In this document: piece by piece, positions 1 through 8,003 of the stretch
Position numbering within the stretch: position 1 is the stretch's first letter
How the letters are laid out: each line of letters begins with the position of its first letter
Assembly: GCA_020860025.1 (NCBI GenBank)
Contig: JAJBVC010000175.1
Coordinates: 1-15,131 of the forward strand
DNA from: Clostridiales bacterium
Lineage (GTDB): Bacteria > Bacillota > Clostridia > Oscillospirales > Acutalibacteraceae
Direction: 5' to 3'
Length of the DNA stretch: 15,131 bases
Made by a program: the position numbers and the translations under genes
Notes under the pieces: model-generated
Seen by the model: only the letters and a program-made list of their open reading frames with translations
What the model was told of the DNA's origin: nothing
The model's database searches: none

Positions 1-20
1 ATATATATAGAGGTAATGTT

Positions 21-848
21 ATGAATAATGATACACTCCTTAAAGCATTGAAAGAAAACTCAATGACTTTTACAGCCGAAGAAATAAATCAGATGATGAA
101 TGATGAATTAAATAAAGACCCTCAGGAAATGGATACCGAACTGATAGACATTTGTACGGATATTCTCAGCGATATATATTTTAATGCCGATACAGAAACG
201 GAAAACGCAGCAAAAGTAAATGACAGTACAGAAAGCCGAAAAGAGAATAAAACAACATCAAAAAGAATAAAACTCGGTAAGGCTTTACTGATAGCGGCTG
301 TTATTGTCATTATTACAAGTATTGCTGTCCCTGTAGGCGCACGATATGTTCACAATGAAGTGTCGGATAAAATCGTACAGTTCTTCAGTGATAATTTCAA
401 AATCGACCTGCGCAGCGGTAATAAAAGCGCAATCAGTCATTCGGATGAAAATATTTATTTAATTAAACAATTAAATCAAGCGGGATTTGAAAGCGTAATA
501 CTGCCGGGTGATTTGCTGAATAACACTTATTCTGAAAATGATATTACAATTTCAGATGAAGAAGATTGTTTATCGGCGGAAATTGATTTTAAAATTGATG
601 ACATCAGCGGTTATATCTGTATCACCGAATATAAAAATGATGAATTGGCTGATATACTCAACCAAAGTGAAATCGGTGAACAATATGATTCTGTTGAGCA
701 GCTCACATTAAACGGAATGGATATTTTAATATTTAACCACGACGATATATCTTTCATTGAATATGCGGACAATAATATTGAATATTCCATTCATTTAGAA
801 AATTGTTCACTTGATTCAGCAGTTAAAATAGCTGAGTCATTACAATAG
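21..848 (+). CDS. Single-pass membrane protein, anti-sigma-factor-like (DUF4367-like)
   Basis: A 275-aa protein with an acidic N-terminal cytoplasmic part (residues 1-80), a basic KRIK stretch, one transmembrane helix at about 87-106 and an extracytoplasmic C-terminal domain of about 165 residues. This layout (short N-terminal region rich in MM..EL..D, one TM, outer sensing domain) is that of Clostridia membrane proteins encoded next to ECF sigma factors and often labelled anti-sigma or DUF4367. No catalytic motif is visible. The ATG at 21 follows a GAGG ribosome binding site at 10-13. It is followed after 10 bases by a secreted-protein gene, so the two are probably one operon. A partner sigma factor, if there is one, would lie left of the window. 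The family assignment is from overall architecture; the anti-sigma role is inference. Confidence 0.6.
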   Translation: MNNDTLLKALKENSMTFTAEEINQMMNDELNKDPQEMDTELIDICTDILSDIYFNADTETENAAKVNDSTESRKENKTTSKRIKLGKALLIAAVIVIITSIAVPVGARYVHNEVSDKIVQFFSDNFKIDLRSGNKSAISHSDENIYLIKQLNQAGFESVILPGDLLNNTYSENDITISDEEDCLSAEIDFKIDDISGYICITEYKNDELADILNQSEIGEQYDSVEQLTLNGMDILIFNHDDISFIEYADNNIEYSIHLENCSLDSAVKIAESLQ

Positions 849-858
849 GAGAATTTTA

Positions 859-1362
859 ATGAAAAAAATATTTAGTTTAATAATTATTGGATGTTTAGTT
901 TTTACATTATTTGTACCTGCAAATGTATTTGCAGCAGATATTAAAGAGCAATCCGAATGGCAAGATATAGTTTTATCTGATGAAGAATTTGAAAAAATAT
1001 TATCAAATAATCCTAATAACAATATCATTACATATGCATCAGGATTAATTGATAGTTATTCAATAGGTATATCAAAAAGCGGAAGCGACTTGATTATTGC
1101 CGGAAAAACAACTTGTACAAGTAATGTCACTAAATGTGGCTTCACAAAAGTAATTGTGCAACGAAGAAGCAGTAGCACTGCATCTTGGAGTAATTACAAA
1201 ACATATAGTGATTTATACAAAGATGCTCGAAGTTATACTTTATCTAAAAAACTTTCTGTTACAAGTGGATATCAATATAGGGTAACTTGTACTCATTATG
1301 CAAAAAAGAGTTTACTGTCAACAGAAAAAATTGACAACACATCTAATATAGTGACTTTTTAA
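859..1362 (+). CDS. Small secreted protein, DUF6147-like, function unknown
   Basis: A 167-aa protein with a clear Sec signal peptide: basic MKK start, hydrophobic core at residues 4-19 and a likely cleavage after VFA (about residue 25). The mature part (about 140 aa) is rich in Ser, Thr, Lys and Tyr. Its second half has alternating polar/hydrophobic segments (SIGISKSG, KVIVQRR, YQYRVTC) that suggest a small beta-sandwich. It resembles small secreted Clostridia proteins grouped as DUF6147; this is from memory of the pattern, so moderate confidence. There is no sorting signal or membrane anchor. AGGAG at 847-851 precedes ATG 859, right after the stop of the anti-sigma-like gene, so the two are likely co-transcribed. 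Base composition is more AT-rich than the transfer genes to the right. A terminator hairpin follows at 1400-1435. Confidence 0.65.
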   Translation: MKKIFSLIIIGCLVFTLFVPANVFAADIKEQSEWQDIVLSDEEFEKILSNNPNNNIITYASGLIDSYSIGISKSGSDLIIAGKTTCTSNVTKCGFTKVIVQRRSSSTASWSNYKTYSDLYKDARSYTLSKKLSVTSGYQYRVTCTHYAKKSLLSTEKIDNTSNIVTF

Positions 1363-1399
1363 CAAAATAAAAGTCAATTCTATAAAGTATTTTCCATGT

Positions 1400-1435
1400 A
1401 ATGAGGCTGTCTCGCTATTGTGAGACAGCCTCATT
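1400..1435. terminator. Strong hairpin between convergent genes, likely bidirectional terminator
   Basis: A perfect 14-bp inverted repeat: AATGAGGCTGTCTC at 1400-1413 and its complement at 1422-1435, with an 8-base loop. It lies between the end of the secreted-protein gene (1362, plus strand) and the end of the NlpC/P60 gene (1441, minus strand). The T-rich tail is weak on both sides, so function is inferred from position and stem strength. GAGGCTGTCTC-type stems of this kind are common terminators in Clostridia. Confidence 0.75.
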
Positions 1436-1440
1436 TGTTA

Positions 1441-3123
1441 TTACTGCATAAGAATTTCCCCATTCTCCCAACCCCAAGAAAAGCTATTAAACTGCTCAAC
1501 CCAGCTTTCAAGGGATTGGACGACTATTTCGCCGGACAGGTTGTGAATGACCTGTCCGTTTCCGATATATATACCGACATGACCGTAGGGATTGGATGCA
1601 TACCCATAAACTGTTGCACCGATTTGTATTTCACTCCAGTTGCTTGATACAGCCCACATATCAGCCGCACATAATGCACAGTGAGCCGAGCCTCGTGAGC
1701 CTGTAACAGCTTGGTAAACATCAGCTACCCATGCCTGACAATATCCCGACCTTGCAGATATTCCGTAATATTCCGAATTTGTCGCAACTGCCACTAACTT
1801 CTTTTGTGTATCGTTTGCTTCTTCGCTTTCAAAGGTTAGTGAATATATATCAATATTACTCGAATTTGTACCGATATTGTATATGAGCGAAGCCCATAAT
1901 TCATCATTTGAACTGCTCATAAGCTCAGTTAAATAACCCTTTTTAACATCATCAAAGCCGTACACTAAAGCCATATCATCGGCAGTTTTACTGTTAAGCG
2001 TTATTGTCAATATTTTCTTTTGGACTTCTTCTGTGGTTGTTACCGTATTTCCGCTTTCGTCTGTGGTCTGTACTTCTTTTGTCTCGGTTGTTGTATCTAT
2101 GTTTGATGAAACGGCGTTCATATCCCAAAATATGTCTTTTAATATACTTTTCTTGTTGTTGTCAATTGTTGCAGTTTCCAAAGGATTAGCATCATCGGCT
2201 GCAACCTTGACCGAGTAGATTGCAAGTACATCTTTCCAGTTGGATTTGGTTCCTGTTATCTCATATTCATCATAAGTGTTGTTTGATTTAATCTCTTCAA
2301 TTTTATCGTCATATTCACTATTGATTTCCTGAATAACAGATTGAATCGTTAAACCCGTTTCGCTTGCTTCATTGCTGAAGAAAATTCCGTAAAACGAAGC
2401 ACATAACGCACCGAATAAACAAAGTACAATGATGATTACTACGGCTATCCAACCTCCTGCGGAAATCGCTGCGACAAGAGCCTTTGTTCCTTCGATAATT
2501 GCCTTAACGGCGGTTTTTATTGTTTGAACGGTTGCTTTGGCTGTAACCTTTGCAGTCTGGACTGCCTTTTGCGTTGCTTTAACAGAAGTCTGTGCGGTTT
2601 TTGCCGCTTGCTGTGAAGTCTTAATAGTAGCCTTTGCTGTCTGTTCAGCGGTCTTTACAGATTTTTCGGCAGTTTTAACTGTGCCTTTTGCTGTGCTTTT
2701 AACAGCTTCTTTGCCTGTCGATTTTACCGATTGTTTAATCGGTCTTTCACTCTGTTTGGTAACTTCGGCAGTTTGAGTTCTTGCAGGATATACAGATTGC
2801 TTTTTTAATGACTCCTCGGCTCTCTTTGTCTTAAATCTTTCAATACCGTCTTTTGCTTTGCGGACATTCTCTTTTGTTTCTCGAACACTCCAACGACCAA
2901 CATTGCCAGCCTGATGAACACCCTCGTGAACAACTGCGTCTGTTCCTTGTTCAATTTTATTTGAAGCGTATTCTTCGGCAGAGCTTTCTAAAGCGTAAAC
3001 GGAATGTTCCGCCTTATCTTTTGTAGTGATATATGCTTGCTTCATTCTTTGACCTGCAACAGCCGCTTTGTCTATGGTTTTAATCGTTCCTTTTATCATA
3101 TCTCTCGTTTTAATATCAGCCAA
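1441..3123 (-). CDS. CD1108-family conjugation protein with C-terminal NlpC/P60 cell-wall hydrolase domain
   Basis: A 560-aa membrane protein. Residues 1-223 are basic and cytoplasmic, and from about 130 to 210 carry a degenerate Lys/Thr/Ala repeat (KTAEK.VKTA type), probably helical. One TM helix follows at 224-248, then an outer region of about 200 residues and an NlpC/P60-like domain. Candidate catalytic residues are Cys462 (SGYCQAWV), His515 (YGHVGIY) and His527 (VIHN). CD1108-family proteins are typical of Tn1549-like elements, where the hydrolase is thought to open peptidoglycan for the mating channel. The only start covering the conserved N-terminus is TTG at 3121-3123. It sits 3 bases after the sortase stop, with AAGAAGG (on the minus strand) at 3132-3138, inside the end of the sortase gene, so translation is probably coupled. 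It is the last minus-strand gene before the terminator at 1400-1435. Confidence 0.88.
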   Translation of the reverse strand: MADIKTRDMIKGTIKTIDKAAVAGQRMKQAYITTKDKAEHSVYALESSAEEYASNKIEQGTDAVVHEGVHQAGNVGRWSVRETKENVRKAKDGIERFKTKRAEESLKKQSVYPARTQTAEVTKQSERPIKQSVKSTGKEAVKSTAKGTVKTAEKSVKTAEQTAKATIKTSQQAAKTAQTSVKATQKAVQTAKVTAKATVQTIKTAVKAIIEGTKALVAAISAGGWIAVVIIIVLCLFGALCASFYGIFFSNEASETGLTIQSVIQEINSEYDDKIEEIKSNNTYDEYEITGTKSNWKDVLAIYSVKVAADDANPLETATIDNNKKSILKDIFWDMNAVSSNIDTTTETKEVQTTDESGNTVTTTEEVQKKILTITLNSKTADDMALVYGFDDVKKGYLTELMSSSNDELWASLIYNIGTNSSNIDIYSLTFESEEANDTQKKLVAVATNSEYYGISARSGYCQAWVADVYQAVTGSRGSAHCALCAADMWAVSSNWSEIQIGATVYGYASNPYGHVGIYIGNGQVIHNLSGEIVVQSLESWVEQFNSFSWGWENGEILMQ

Positions 3124-3126
3124 CGC

Positions 3127-3849
3127 TTACACCTTCTTTGCAATAACAACAAACCTGCTGTTTTTTCTTGTATATTCGCAAGTTGAAAGAGTAATCAAAT
3201 TGTCGCCGTATTTAATGGCTTCATCTGTACGGTATAAAGAAAGCTTTTCGCACTTTTCAATAAATTCATTAAAAACCTCTTCATTACCGAATGAGGTGTA
3301 TTTATTGTATTCAAACGAACCTGAAACAGTTTTGAACACATAAACGATTTTGTAGGTGTTTTCGCTGTCAAGCGTATCGAATTGAATATACTTGTGTTCT
3401 GTATAAAAATCATAATCGGAATACTTTGTAAGATTTGAAAACATTGCACCGTCTTTCATATTATGACCGTAAATAATCAGGTTTGATTTGTCTGTATTTA
3501 CAGAACAATTCTCCTGAAGATAAGGGCATCCGTATGACGAATATTCCTTGTTGAAATTATGTTTTAGGTAATAATTGGGATTATCGGGCGTTTGCATTAC
3601 CGGGTAATTAATATTTGTTTTGTCAATTTTAATCCATCCAATAAAATCATTGTTTTGTTCGTAAAGCTTAGCATATTTATTAAACTTATCCACCGGATTG
3701 TTTTCTTCATCGTCGACAATATTTATTAAATCATCGTAAGCATCGTTTTCTTTATTTAAATTTTGATAGTAGGTAAAAAGATAAGCGGCACTCAAAGTAA
3801 AAAGAATACTAAGTGCCACTATCATTGCAATACATATTTTCTTTTTCAT
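3127..3849 (-). CDS. srtB: Class B sortase (transpeptidase)
   Basis: A 240-aa protein with an N-terminal signal-anchor helix (about residues 5-27) and an outer sortase domain. The catalytic set is complete: His129 in IIYGHNM, Cys224 in TLSTCEYT and Arg232 in NSRF. The TLSTC block and the length fit class B. Sortases cut a sorting signal on exported proteins and join them to the cell wall; class B enzymes also occur in conjugative elements of Clostridia. Start ATG 3849 has AAAGGA six bases ahead. It lies 29 bases after virB4 and 3 bases before the NlpC/P60 gene, so it belongs to the transfer operon. I see no LPXTG/NPQTN-type substrate in the window; the target may be an element protein beyond it or a host protein. 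Confidence 0.92.
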   Translation of the reverse strand: MKKKICIAMIVALSILFTLSAAYLFTYYQNLNKENDAYDDLINIVDDEENNPVDKFNKYAKLYEQNNDFIGWIKIDKTNINYPVMQTPDNPNYYLKHNFNKEYSSYGCPYLQENCSVNTDKSNLIIYGHNMKDGAMFSNLTKYSDYDFYTEHKYIQFDTLDSENTYKIVYVFKTVSGSFEYNKYTSFGNEEVFNEFIEKCEKLSLYRTDEAIKYGDNLITLSTCEYTRKNSRFVVIAKKV

Positions 3850-3878
3850 AATATATCCTTTCGTAATTAAGAGAGTTA

Positions 3879-6212
3879 CTAAATGGTCTCACTTAACTTC
3901 GTAGTCATCAGTTTATACAGCTTTGTATTCTTCGGAAACTTATTAGCAAACGGTACAAGCGAACTGCCCACCTTAATAAGTCCGTGTCCGGCATCTACAT
4001 TTGTGATATACGACATCTGAAGATCGGAGATATTAAGAAGTTTGGCAAGCTCAATTCTATCTGTCGAAGCCTGATTTAGCATGATAATAAACTCAGAGTT
4101 TGCAAGCATAGTTCTTGCGGTGTGGCTCTGTAAAAGGTCGTCCACATTCTGAGTGACACCTGTTGCATATGCTCCGTACTTTCTAACCCGCTTCCAAAGT
4201 GTAAAAAGAAAGTTTGCAGAATACTCATGTTGAAAAAGAAGATAAATCTCATCAATGAAAATGAAAGTGTGCTTACCCTTGGCACGATTTTGAGTAATGC
4301 GGTTAAGAATAGAGTCAAGCACAACAAGCATACCTATCGGCATAAGCTGTTTGCCCAAATCAAGAATATCATAGCAGATAAGACGATTGCTTGTATCTAC
4401 ATTCGTAGGCTTTGCAAAGGTGTTAAGAGAACCGTGAGTAAAAAGCTCAATAGCAAGAGCAATTTCTTTTGCTTCCGGTTCAGTCTGTTTCAAAAGTTCA
4501 TCTCTAAAGTCTTGGAGCGTAGGAACTTTACCTGTATAATCATTCTGCTGATATGTTCTGTAAACACTTGCGGTACATCTGTCAATGATTGACTTTTGCT
4601 TAGCGCCGAGATTATTTCCGCCGATAAGTTGTTCGCAAAGAGACATAATAAACTCTGACTTTAAGATAACGGGGTTTGCACCGTCACCGTATTCCTTGTT
4701 CATATCCATAGCGTTGATATGATTGTTAGATGTTGCCGAAATGTTGATAATCTCTCCGCCGAGGGCTTTAACAAGCTGTCCGTATTCTCTCTCGGGGTCG
4801 ATGATAATAACATCACAATTGCTTGCAAGGATTTGATTGACAATCTCTCCTTTAGCGGCAAAAGACTTGCCTCCGCCGGGGACGCCGAGTATAAATTCAT
4901 TACCGTTTAAAAGCTGCTTGCGGTCGGCAATAATCATATTTTTGCTGATTACATTTTGACCGTAATATATACCGTTTTCGTGTCGAATATCCTGAACTCT
5001 GAACGGAATAAACACAGCAAGGCTTTCTGTGGTAAGTGTTCTGAAAGAGTCAATCTTTCTTGTACCGAAAGGCATTACCGTATTAAGACCGTCAAACTGC
5101 TGGAATTTAAGCGTTGCAAACTGACAAAGATGTTTTCTTGCCGTAGTAAGCAATACTTGCGTATCATTGTCAAGCTGTTCCTTTGTGTCTGCCGTATGCA
5201 CCATAGTAATAACGGCGAACATCATTCTCTGGTCACGAGTAGTAAGGTCATCAAGAAACTCTTTCATCTCTTTCTTTTGCTGTTCCATATCGTAAGGAAC
5301 GGTTGCGGAAAAGTTGTTGTTGGAATTTTGTCTTCTCTGCCAATTTGTTATGTTCGTTTCTACACCGAGCAAACGGCTTTCGGCTTCTCTGACCGCTTCA
5401 TCGGTGGGAACGGGAATGACATCAATCGACATCATCAAATTTCTGTTCATATCGGTAAGCTCCGCTACCATACTGTCTTTGATATATGAAGCGTATTCAC
5501 GAAGAAAAAGGACTCTTCCGTATCGGTTACCCATTTTGAAAAAGTCCTTTTCAAATTCCATTGTGTCGGGACAGATATAGTCCTTAAAATTGTGTCCTTT
5601 CTTTCGTGTTTCCTTAATATCAAAATGAAACGATGTTTCCTCTCCTACTCTATAAAAGTCGTGGAAAATACGAAGTCTCTCGTCTGTTTCAAGTTCTGTG
5701 CATATACTTCCGAGCTTACTGAAATGAGCAATAAGGTCTGCACCTACACGAGCAAAATATGTCCGTGCGTCCTCAACATTTTTCTTGTTGACGGAGATAG
5801 TTACATATTTATCCTGAACGATAGAGTTTGCTCCGGTTGCCTTATCAAGCAACATTTTGTTATATTCGTCACGGTATACATCAAGGTCGTCGCCCTGATT
5901 GGGAATAAGGATTGTTTTCTCAAAATCCAATTTATTAAGCCTGCGGTTATTTATTGTGATCTTTGTTGTTGCACCGCTGTCAAAAGAGTTAAGGAGTTCG
6001 GAATATTCAAGAAACATCGCTTCCTTATCCTCACGACTTGCAACAGCATAGTTAATATCGGAAAACTTAAATGTCTTAGAATACTTATCTTTGCCGACTT
6101 TAAAAATGCCATCATCGTAAATTGCATAAATCGGGATAACATCCTGTACTCCCTTAGGTACAGCAAATTTTTCTCTGTCCTGCTTAAACAGATTTGTAAG
6201 TGTTTTAATCAT
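3879..6212 (-). CDS. virB4: VirB4/TraE-family conjugation ATPase
   Basis: A 777-aa ATPase of the type IV secretion channel, acting at the inner face of the membrane. An N-terminal VirB4 domain spans roughly residues 1-400. The C-terminal RecA-like motor has Walker A GVPGGGKS at 443-450, Walker B FIFIDE at 650-655, and a TGVTQN motif at 685-690 that fits the conserved Gln of these motors. Length is normal for the family. The ATG at 6212 overlaps the end of the prgI-like gene by 8 bases; an AAAGGAGGT site lies about 11 bases ahead, so coupled translation is likely. VirB4 energises pilus/channel assembly and substrate transfer. Nothing appears broken. The sortase gene follows after 29 bases. Confidence 0.96.
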   Translation of the reverse strand: MIKTLTNLFKQDREKFAVPKGVQDVIPIYAIYDDGIFKVGKDKYSKTFKFSDINYAVASREDKEAMFLEYSELLNSFDSGATTKITINNRRLNKLDFEKTILIPNQGDDLDVYRDEYNKMLLDKATGANSIVQDKYVTISVNKKNVEDARTYFARVGADLIAHFSKLGSICTELETDERLRIFHDFYRVGEETSFHFDIKETRKKGHNFKDYICPDTMEFEKDFFKMGNRYGRVLFLREYASYIKDSMVAELTDMNRNLMMSIDVIPVPTDEAVREAESRLLGVETNITNWQRRQNSNNNFSATVPYDMEQQKKEMKEFLDDLTTRDQRMMFAVITMVHTADTKEQLDNDTQVLLTTARKHLCQFATLKFQQFDGLNTVMPFGTRKIDSFRTLTTESLAVFIPFRVQDIRHENGIYYGQNVISKNMIIADRKQLLNGNEFILGVPGGGKSFAAKGEIVNQILASNCDVIIIDPEREYGQLVKALGGEIINISATSNNHINAMDMNKEYGDGANPVILKSEFIMSLCEQLIGGNNLGAKQKSIIDRCTASVYRTYQQNDYTGKVPTLQDFRDELLKQTEPEAKEIALAIELFTHGSLNTFAKPTNVDTSNRLICYDILDLGKQLMPIGMLVVLDSILNRITQNRAKGKHTFIFIDEIYLLFQHEYSANFLFTLWKRVRKYGAYATGVTQNVDDLLQSHTARTMLANSEFIIMLNQASTDRIELAKLLNISDLQMSYITNVDAGHGLIKVGSSLVPFANKFPKNTKLYKLMTTKLSETI

Positions 6213-6570
6213 TAGACTTCAATACCTCCTTTTGTTTTTGTTCAATAGACGGCTTCATAAGTTCATAGTAAGTATTTGTGGAATGAAATACAAGTTTCTT
6301 TGGCATTAAAAGCTCTGACTTTATCCACGCATAAATTACTTTTTCTGCGGTCATACCGTTGTACTTGATGAAACCGGGTGCTGCAAAAGGTGCAGCTCCC
6401 AAAATACACATCCACGATACTGTTTCTGTGCCGACATACGGTTTGAGCAGAAAATACAACCCGACAGCGACTACGCAGGCACAGACAGAAAAAATGAACT
6501 GCCGAAGCGACAGTCCGAAAAACATTGATTCTGTATAATTCCTTATTTCACGATTAATTTTTACTTCCAT
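6205..6570 (-). CDS. PrgI-family (VirB3-like) channel membrane protein
   Basis: A 121-aa protein starting MEVKINREIRNYTE, with two membrane segments at about 24-42 and 51-69 and a polar C-terminal tail. The SMFFGLSLRQ stretch just before the first helix is the hallmark of the PrgI family, the Gram-positive VirB3-like inner-channel subunit encoded immediately before virB4. A longer reading from 6621 is possible, but I chose ATG 6570 because AAAGGAG lies six bases ahead and the conserved part begins there. The 3' end overlaps virB4 by 8 bases. The 5' end overlaps the small Cys-rich gene (6554-6691) by 17 bases. Confidence 0.88.
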   Translation of the reverse strand: MEVKINREIRNYTESMFFGLSLRQFIFSVCACVVAVGLYFLLKPYVGTETVSWMCILGAAPFAAPGFIKYNGMTAEKVIYAWIKSELLMPKKLVFHSTNTYYELMKPSIEQKQKEVLKSND

Positions 6571-6691
6571 ATTTGACTCCTTTCTTCCGTTTAGACACTG
6601 TATCCTTAGCGCACCTATCATTTAGACAAATGATTTTGCCATTTCGTTTACCACCGTAGTAAACACATTTCTTACATAACTTTTTATTCAT
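6554..6691 (-). CDS. Small 45-aa Cys-rich protein, possible zinc ribbon
   Basis: A short open frame of 45 codons in the gap between the TrbL-like gene and prgI. The protein is basic, with paired cysteines Cys6-x2-Cys9 and Cys22-x4-Cys27 (MNKKLCKKCVYYGG, then IICLNDRC), which could bind one zinc ion. AAGGA lies 8 bases before ATG 6691, only 11 bases after the TrbL stop, and the frame ends 17 bases inside prgI. This tight fit in the operon, together with a good ribosome site and the cysteine spacing, argues that it is real. I do not recognise a named family; a nucleic-acid-binding or regulatory role is a guess. Confidence 0.6.
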   Translation of the reverse strand: MNKKLCKKCVYYGGKRNGKIICLNDRCAKDTVSKRKKGVKYGSKN

Positions 6692-6702
6692 TGCAAATTT
6701 CC

Positions 6703-7539
6703 TTAAAGTCCCATCATTTCATGGATAATTCGGTCTGACATTTTAACTGCACCTACGAGTACGAGCATATTAAATACAAGCTCTCCGATATATGCCCACA
6801 CCTGAGTTACCGCTGCTGCATTTGTGTCTACTACAGGCGGTGAAGAAGCAAACAGCGAGAATATGATGCAGGCAAGCACGATAACCGCTCCCTCTAAAAG
6901 CACTGCACAGTAGCTTTTTATAAAGCTCTTGCCGACATTTTGCGTTGGTTCTCCGGCAAATGTGGATAGAGGAATAGGGGCAAGTGCTGTGTACATATAT
7001 AGTTTGAAAAATCTACCGTATACGGTCATAATCAAAATAAATGACAGTACCGTTATAAACAGACCGCCAATGAGAGTAACCGCCCATAACGGGATACTCT
7101 CAAAGAAGCCGCAGTTTTCGATTGTTGTAATCATTTCATCAGGTAAAGCAGCCTGTTGTGCCGAACCGAATCCTGTGGCTGTCATAATGGTTGATATTGT
7201 CCCTTGAACAATATTAAACAATGCAAGCATAAGCTCCATACCGTAAGTGATTACACCTTTTGCAAGTGCAAATCTGACAAACAATTTAAGTGCGTGTTCA
7301 GGCTTTTTTACTTCTGTAAAACTGCCGCAAGTTTTTACCATACCGATAACAAAAAACAGCACAAGCAACGCTAAACCGATTGCCTGTACTGCCGAGTTAA
7401 TATCTACAATGACGCTCCAAATACTTCCTCCCTTAAACTCTTGCGGAGAAGTAGTAATAAGCTGCCATATTTCCGATAGTTTTTCATTCCAAGTTTCAAG
7501 GGCGTTTTCAAGATTTTGAACTACCCAGTTATCGCTCAA
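6703..7539 (-). CDS. VirB6/TrbL-family polytopic channel protein
   Basis: A 278-aa protein with about six membrane segments (roughly residues 44-69, 86-112, 150-172, 180-195, 208-231 and 247-266). This is the TrbL/VirB6-like subunit of Tn1549-type conjugation modules, thought to form part of the DNA path across the membrane. Start choice: a GTG at 7548 opens the frame, but it directly follows AAGGAG, so it lies inside the Shine-Dalgarno sequence. TTG at 7537-7539 has 8 bases of spacing and is preferred, removing 3 residues. A hairpin at 7559-7600 lies just upstream. The pilin-like gene precedes it and the Cys-rich small gene follows after 11 bases. Confidence 0.85.
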   Translation of the reverse strand: MSDNWVVQNLENALETWNEKLSEIWQLITTSPQEFKGGSIWSVIVDINSAVQAIGLALLVLFFVIGMVKTCGSFTEVKKPEHALKLFVRFALAKGVITYGMELMLALFNIVQGTISTIMTATGFGSAQQAALPDEMITTIENCGFFESIPLWAVTLIGGLFITVLSFILIMTVYGRFFKLYMYTALAPIPLSTFAGEPTQNVGKSFIKSYCAVLLEGAVIVLACIIFSLFASSPPVVDTNAAAVTQVWAYIGELVFNMLVLVGAVKMSDRIIHEMMGL

Positions 7540-7558
7540 ATTAAGCACCTCCTTAACA

Positions 7559-7600
7559 GATTAAGGGTATGCCTATAAAATCTGACATACCCTGATAATC
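7559..7600 (-). promoter_or_regulatory. Hairpin between pilin-like and TrbL genes, next to the TrbL ribosome binding site
   Basis: An 8-bp perfect inverted repeat (AGGGTATG at 7564-7571, CATACCCT at 7586-7593) is extended by a further 5 bp (GATTA 7559-7563 with TAATC 7596-7600) across a 2-base bulge. On the minus strand it ends four bases before the AAGGAG site of the TrbL-like gene. It has no U-tract on that strand, so it is not a plain terminator. It may protect or process the pilin end of the mRNA, or tune TrbL translation. Function is inference. Confidence 0.45.
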
Positions 7601-7613
7601 ATATTTTTTAATC

Positions 7614-7979
7614 TTAACCCGTTATAAGATTAAGAATTTCTTTAGCAAAAGTGATAATTACACCGCCTGCAAGGGTAAGGAAACCGTTCGCTCTCTGAGA
7701 TGGGTCGTGAGATTTTAAAGAAAGACCGATTTGAACAATACCGAAGCCGAGCAAAATCATACCGATTGCACGAATAAGTCCGAATATAAAATCGGAAAGG
7801 TTATTTACGACATTCAAAGGGTCGCTGTCTGCGGCAAAAGCCGTTATGCCGATACTGAATACCGTCATTATTGCAATAATTGATATAAAACAGATACGCA
7901 GGATTTTCTTGCATTTATCATTTGTATAAAGGTTTTGAATTCTTTTATCCGTATCTGTGTTTTTGTTAAATAATTTCAT
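7614..7979 (-). CDS. Maff2/VirB2-like small membrane protein, candidate conjugative pilin
   Basis: A 121-aa protein. A basic N-terminus (residues 1-27) precedes a signal-like hydrophobic stretch (28-47) ending in AFA-A, which gives a likely signal peptidase site near residue 49-50. The mature part of about 70 aa has two hydrophobic helices (about 64-87 and 100-118) joined by a short polar loop (KSHDPSQRANG). This matches the VirB2/TrbC pilin plan and the Maff2 family found in this place in Tn1549-like elements. ATG 7979 has GGAGGT nine bases ahead. It lies between virD4 and the TrbL-like gene, as expected. The pilin role is inferred from size, topology and position. Confidence 0.75.
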   Translation of the reverse strand: MKLFNKNTDTDKRIQNLYTNDKCKKILRICFISIIAIMTVFSIGITAFAADSDPLNVVNNLSDFIFGLIRAIGMILLGFGIVQIGLSLKSHDPSQRANGFLTLAGGVIITFAKEILNLITG

Positions 7980-8003
7980 TTAATAAATACCTCCGCATTT
8001 AGT

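Noticed and set aside
1400..1435. Perfect 14-bp inverted repeat as an element end or insertion-sequence terminal repeat
   Set aside because: It is a compact hairpin with an 8-base loop between two convergent gene ends; no transposase and no flanking direct repeat are seen.
2500..2740. Repeated KTA/VKTA coding units as a possible tandem repeat array or CRISPR
   Set aside because: The repeats are degenerate at DNA level, in frame and within a coding region of a known family; there are no equal spacers.
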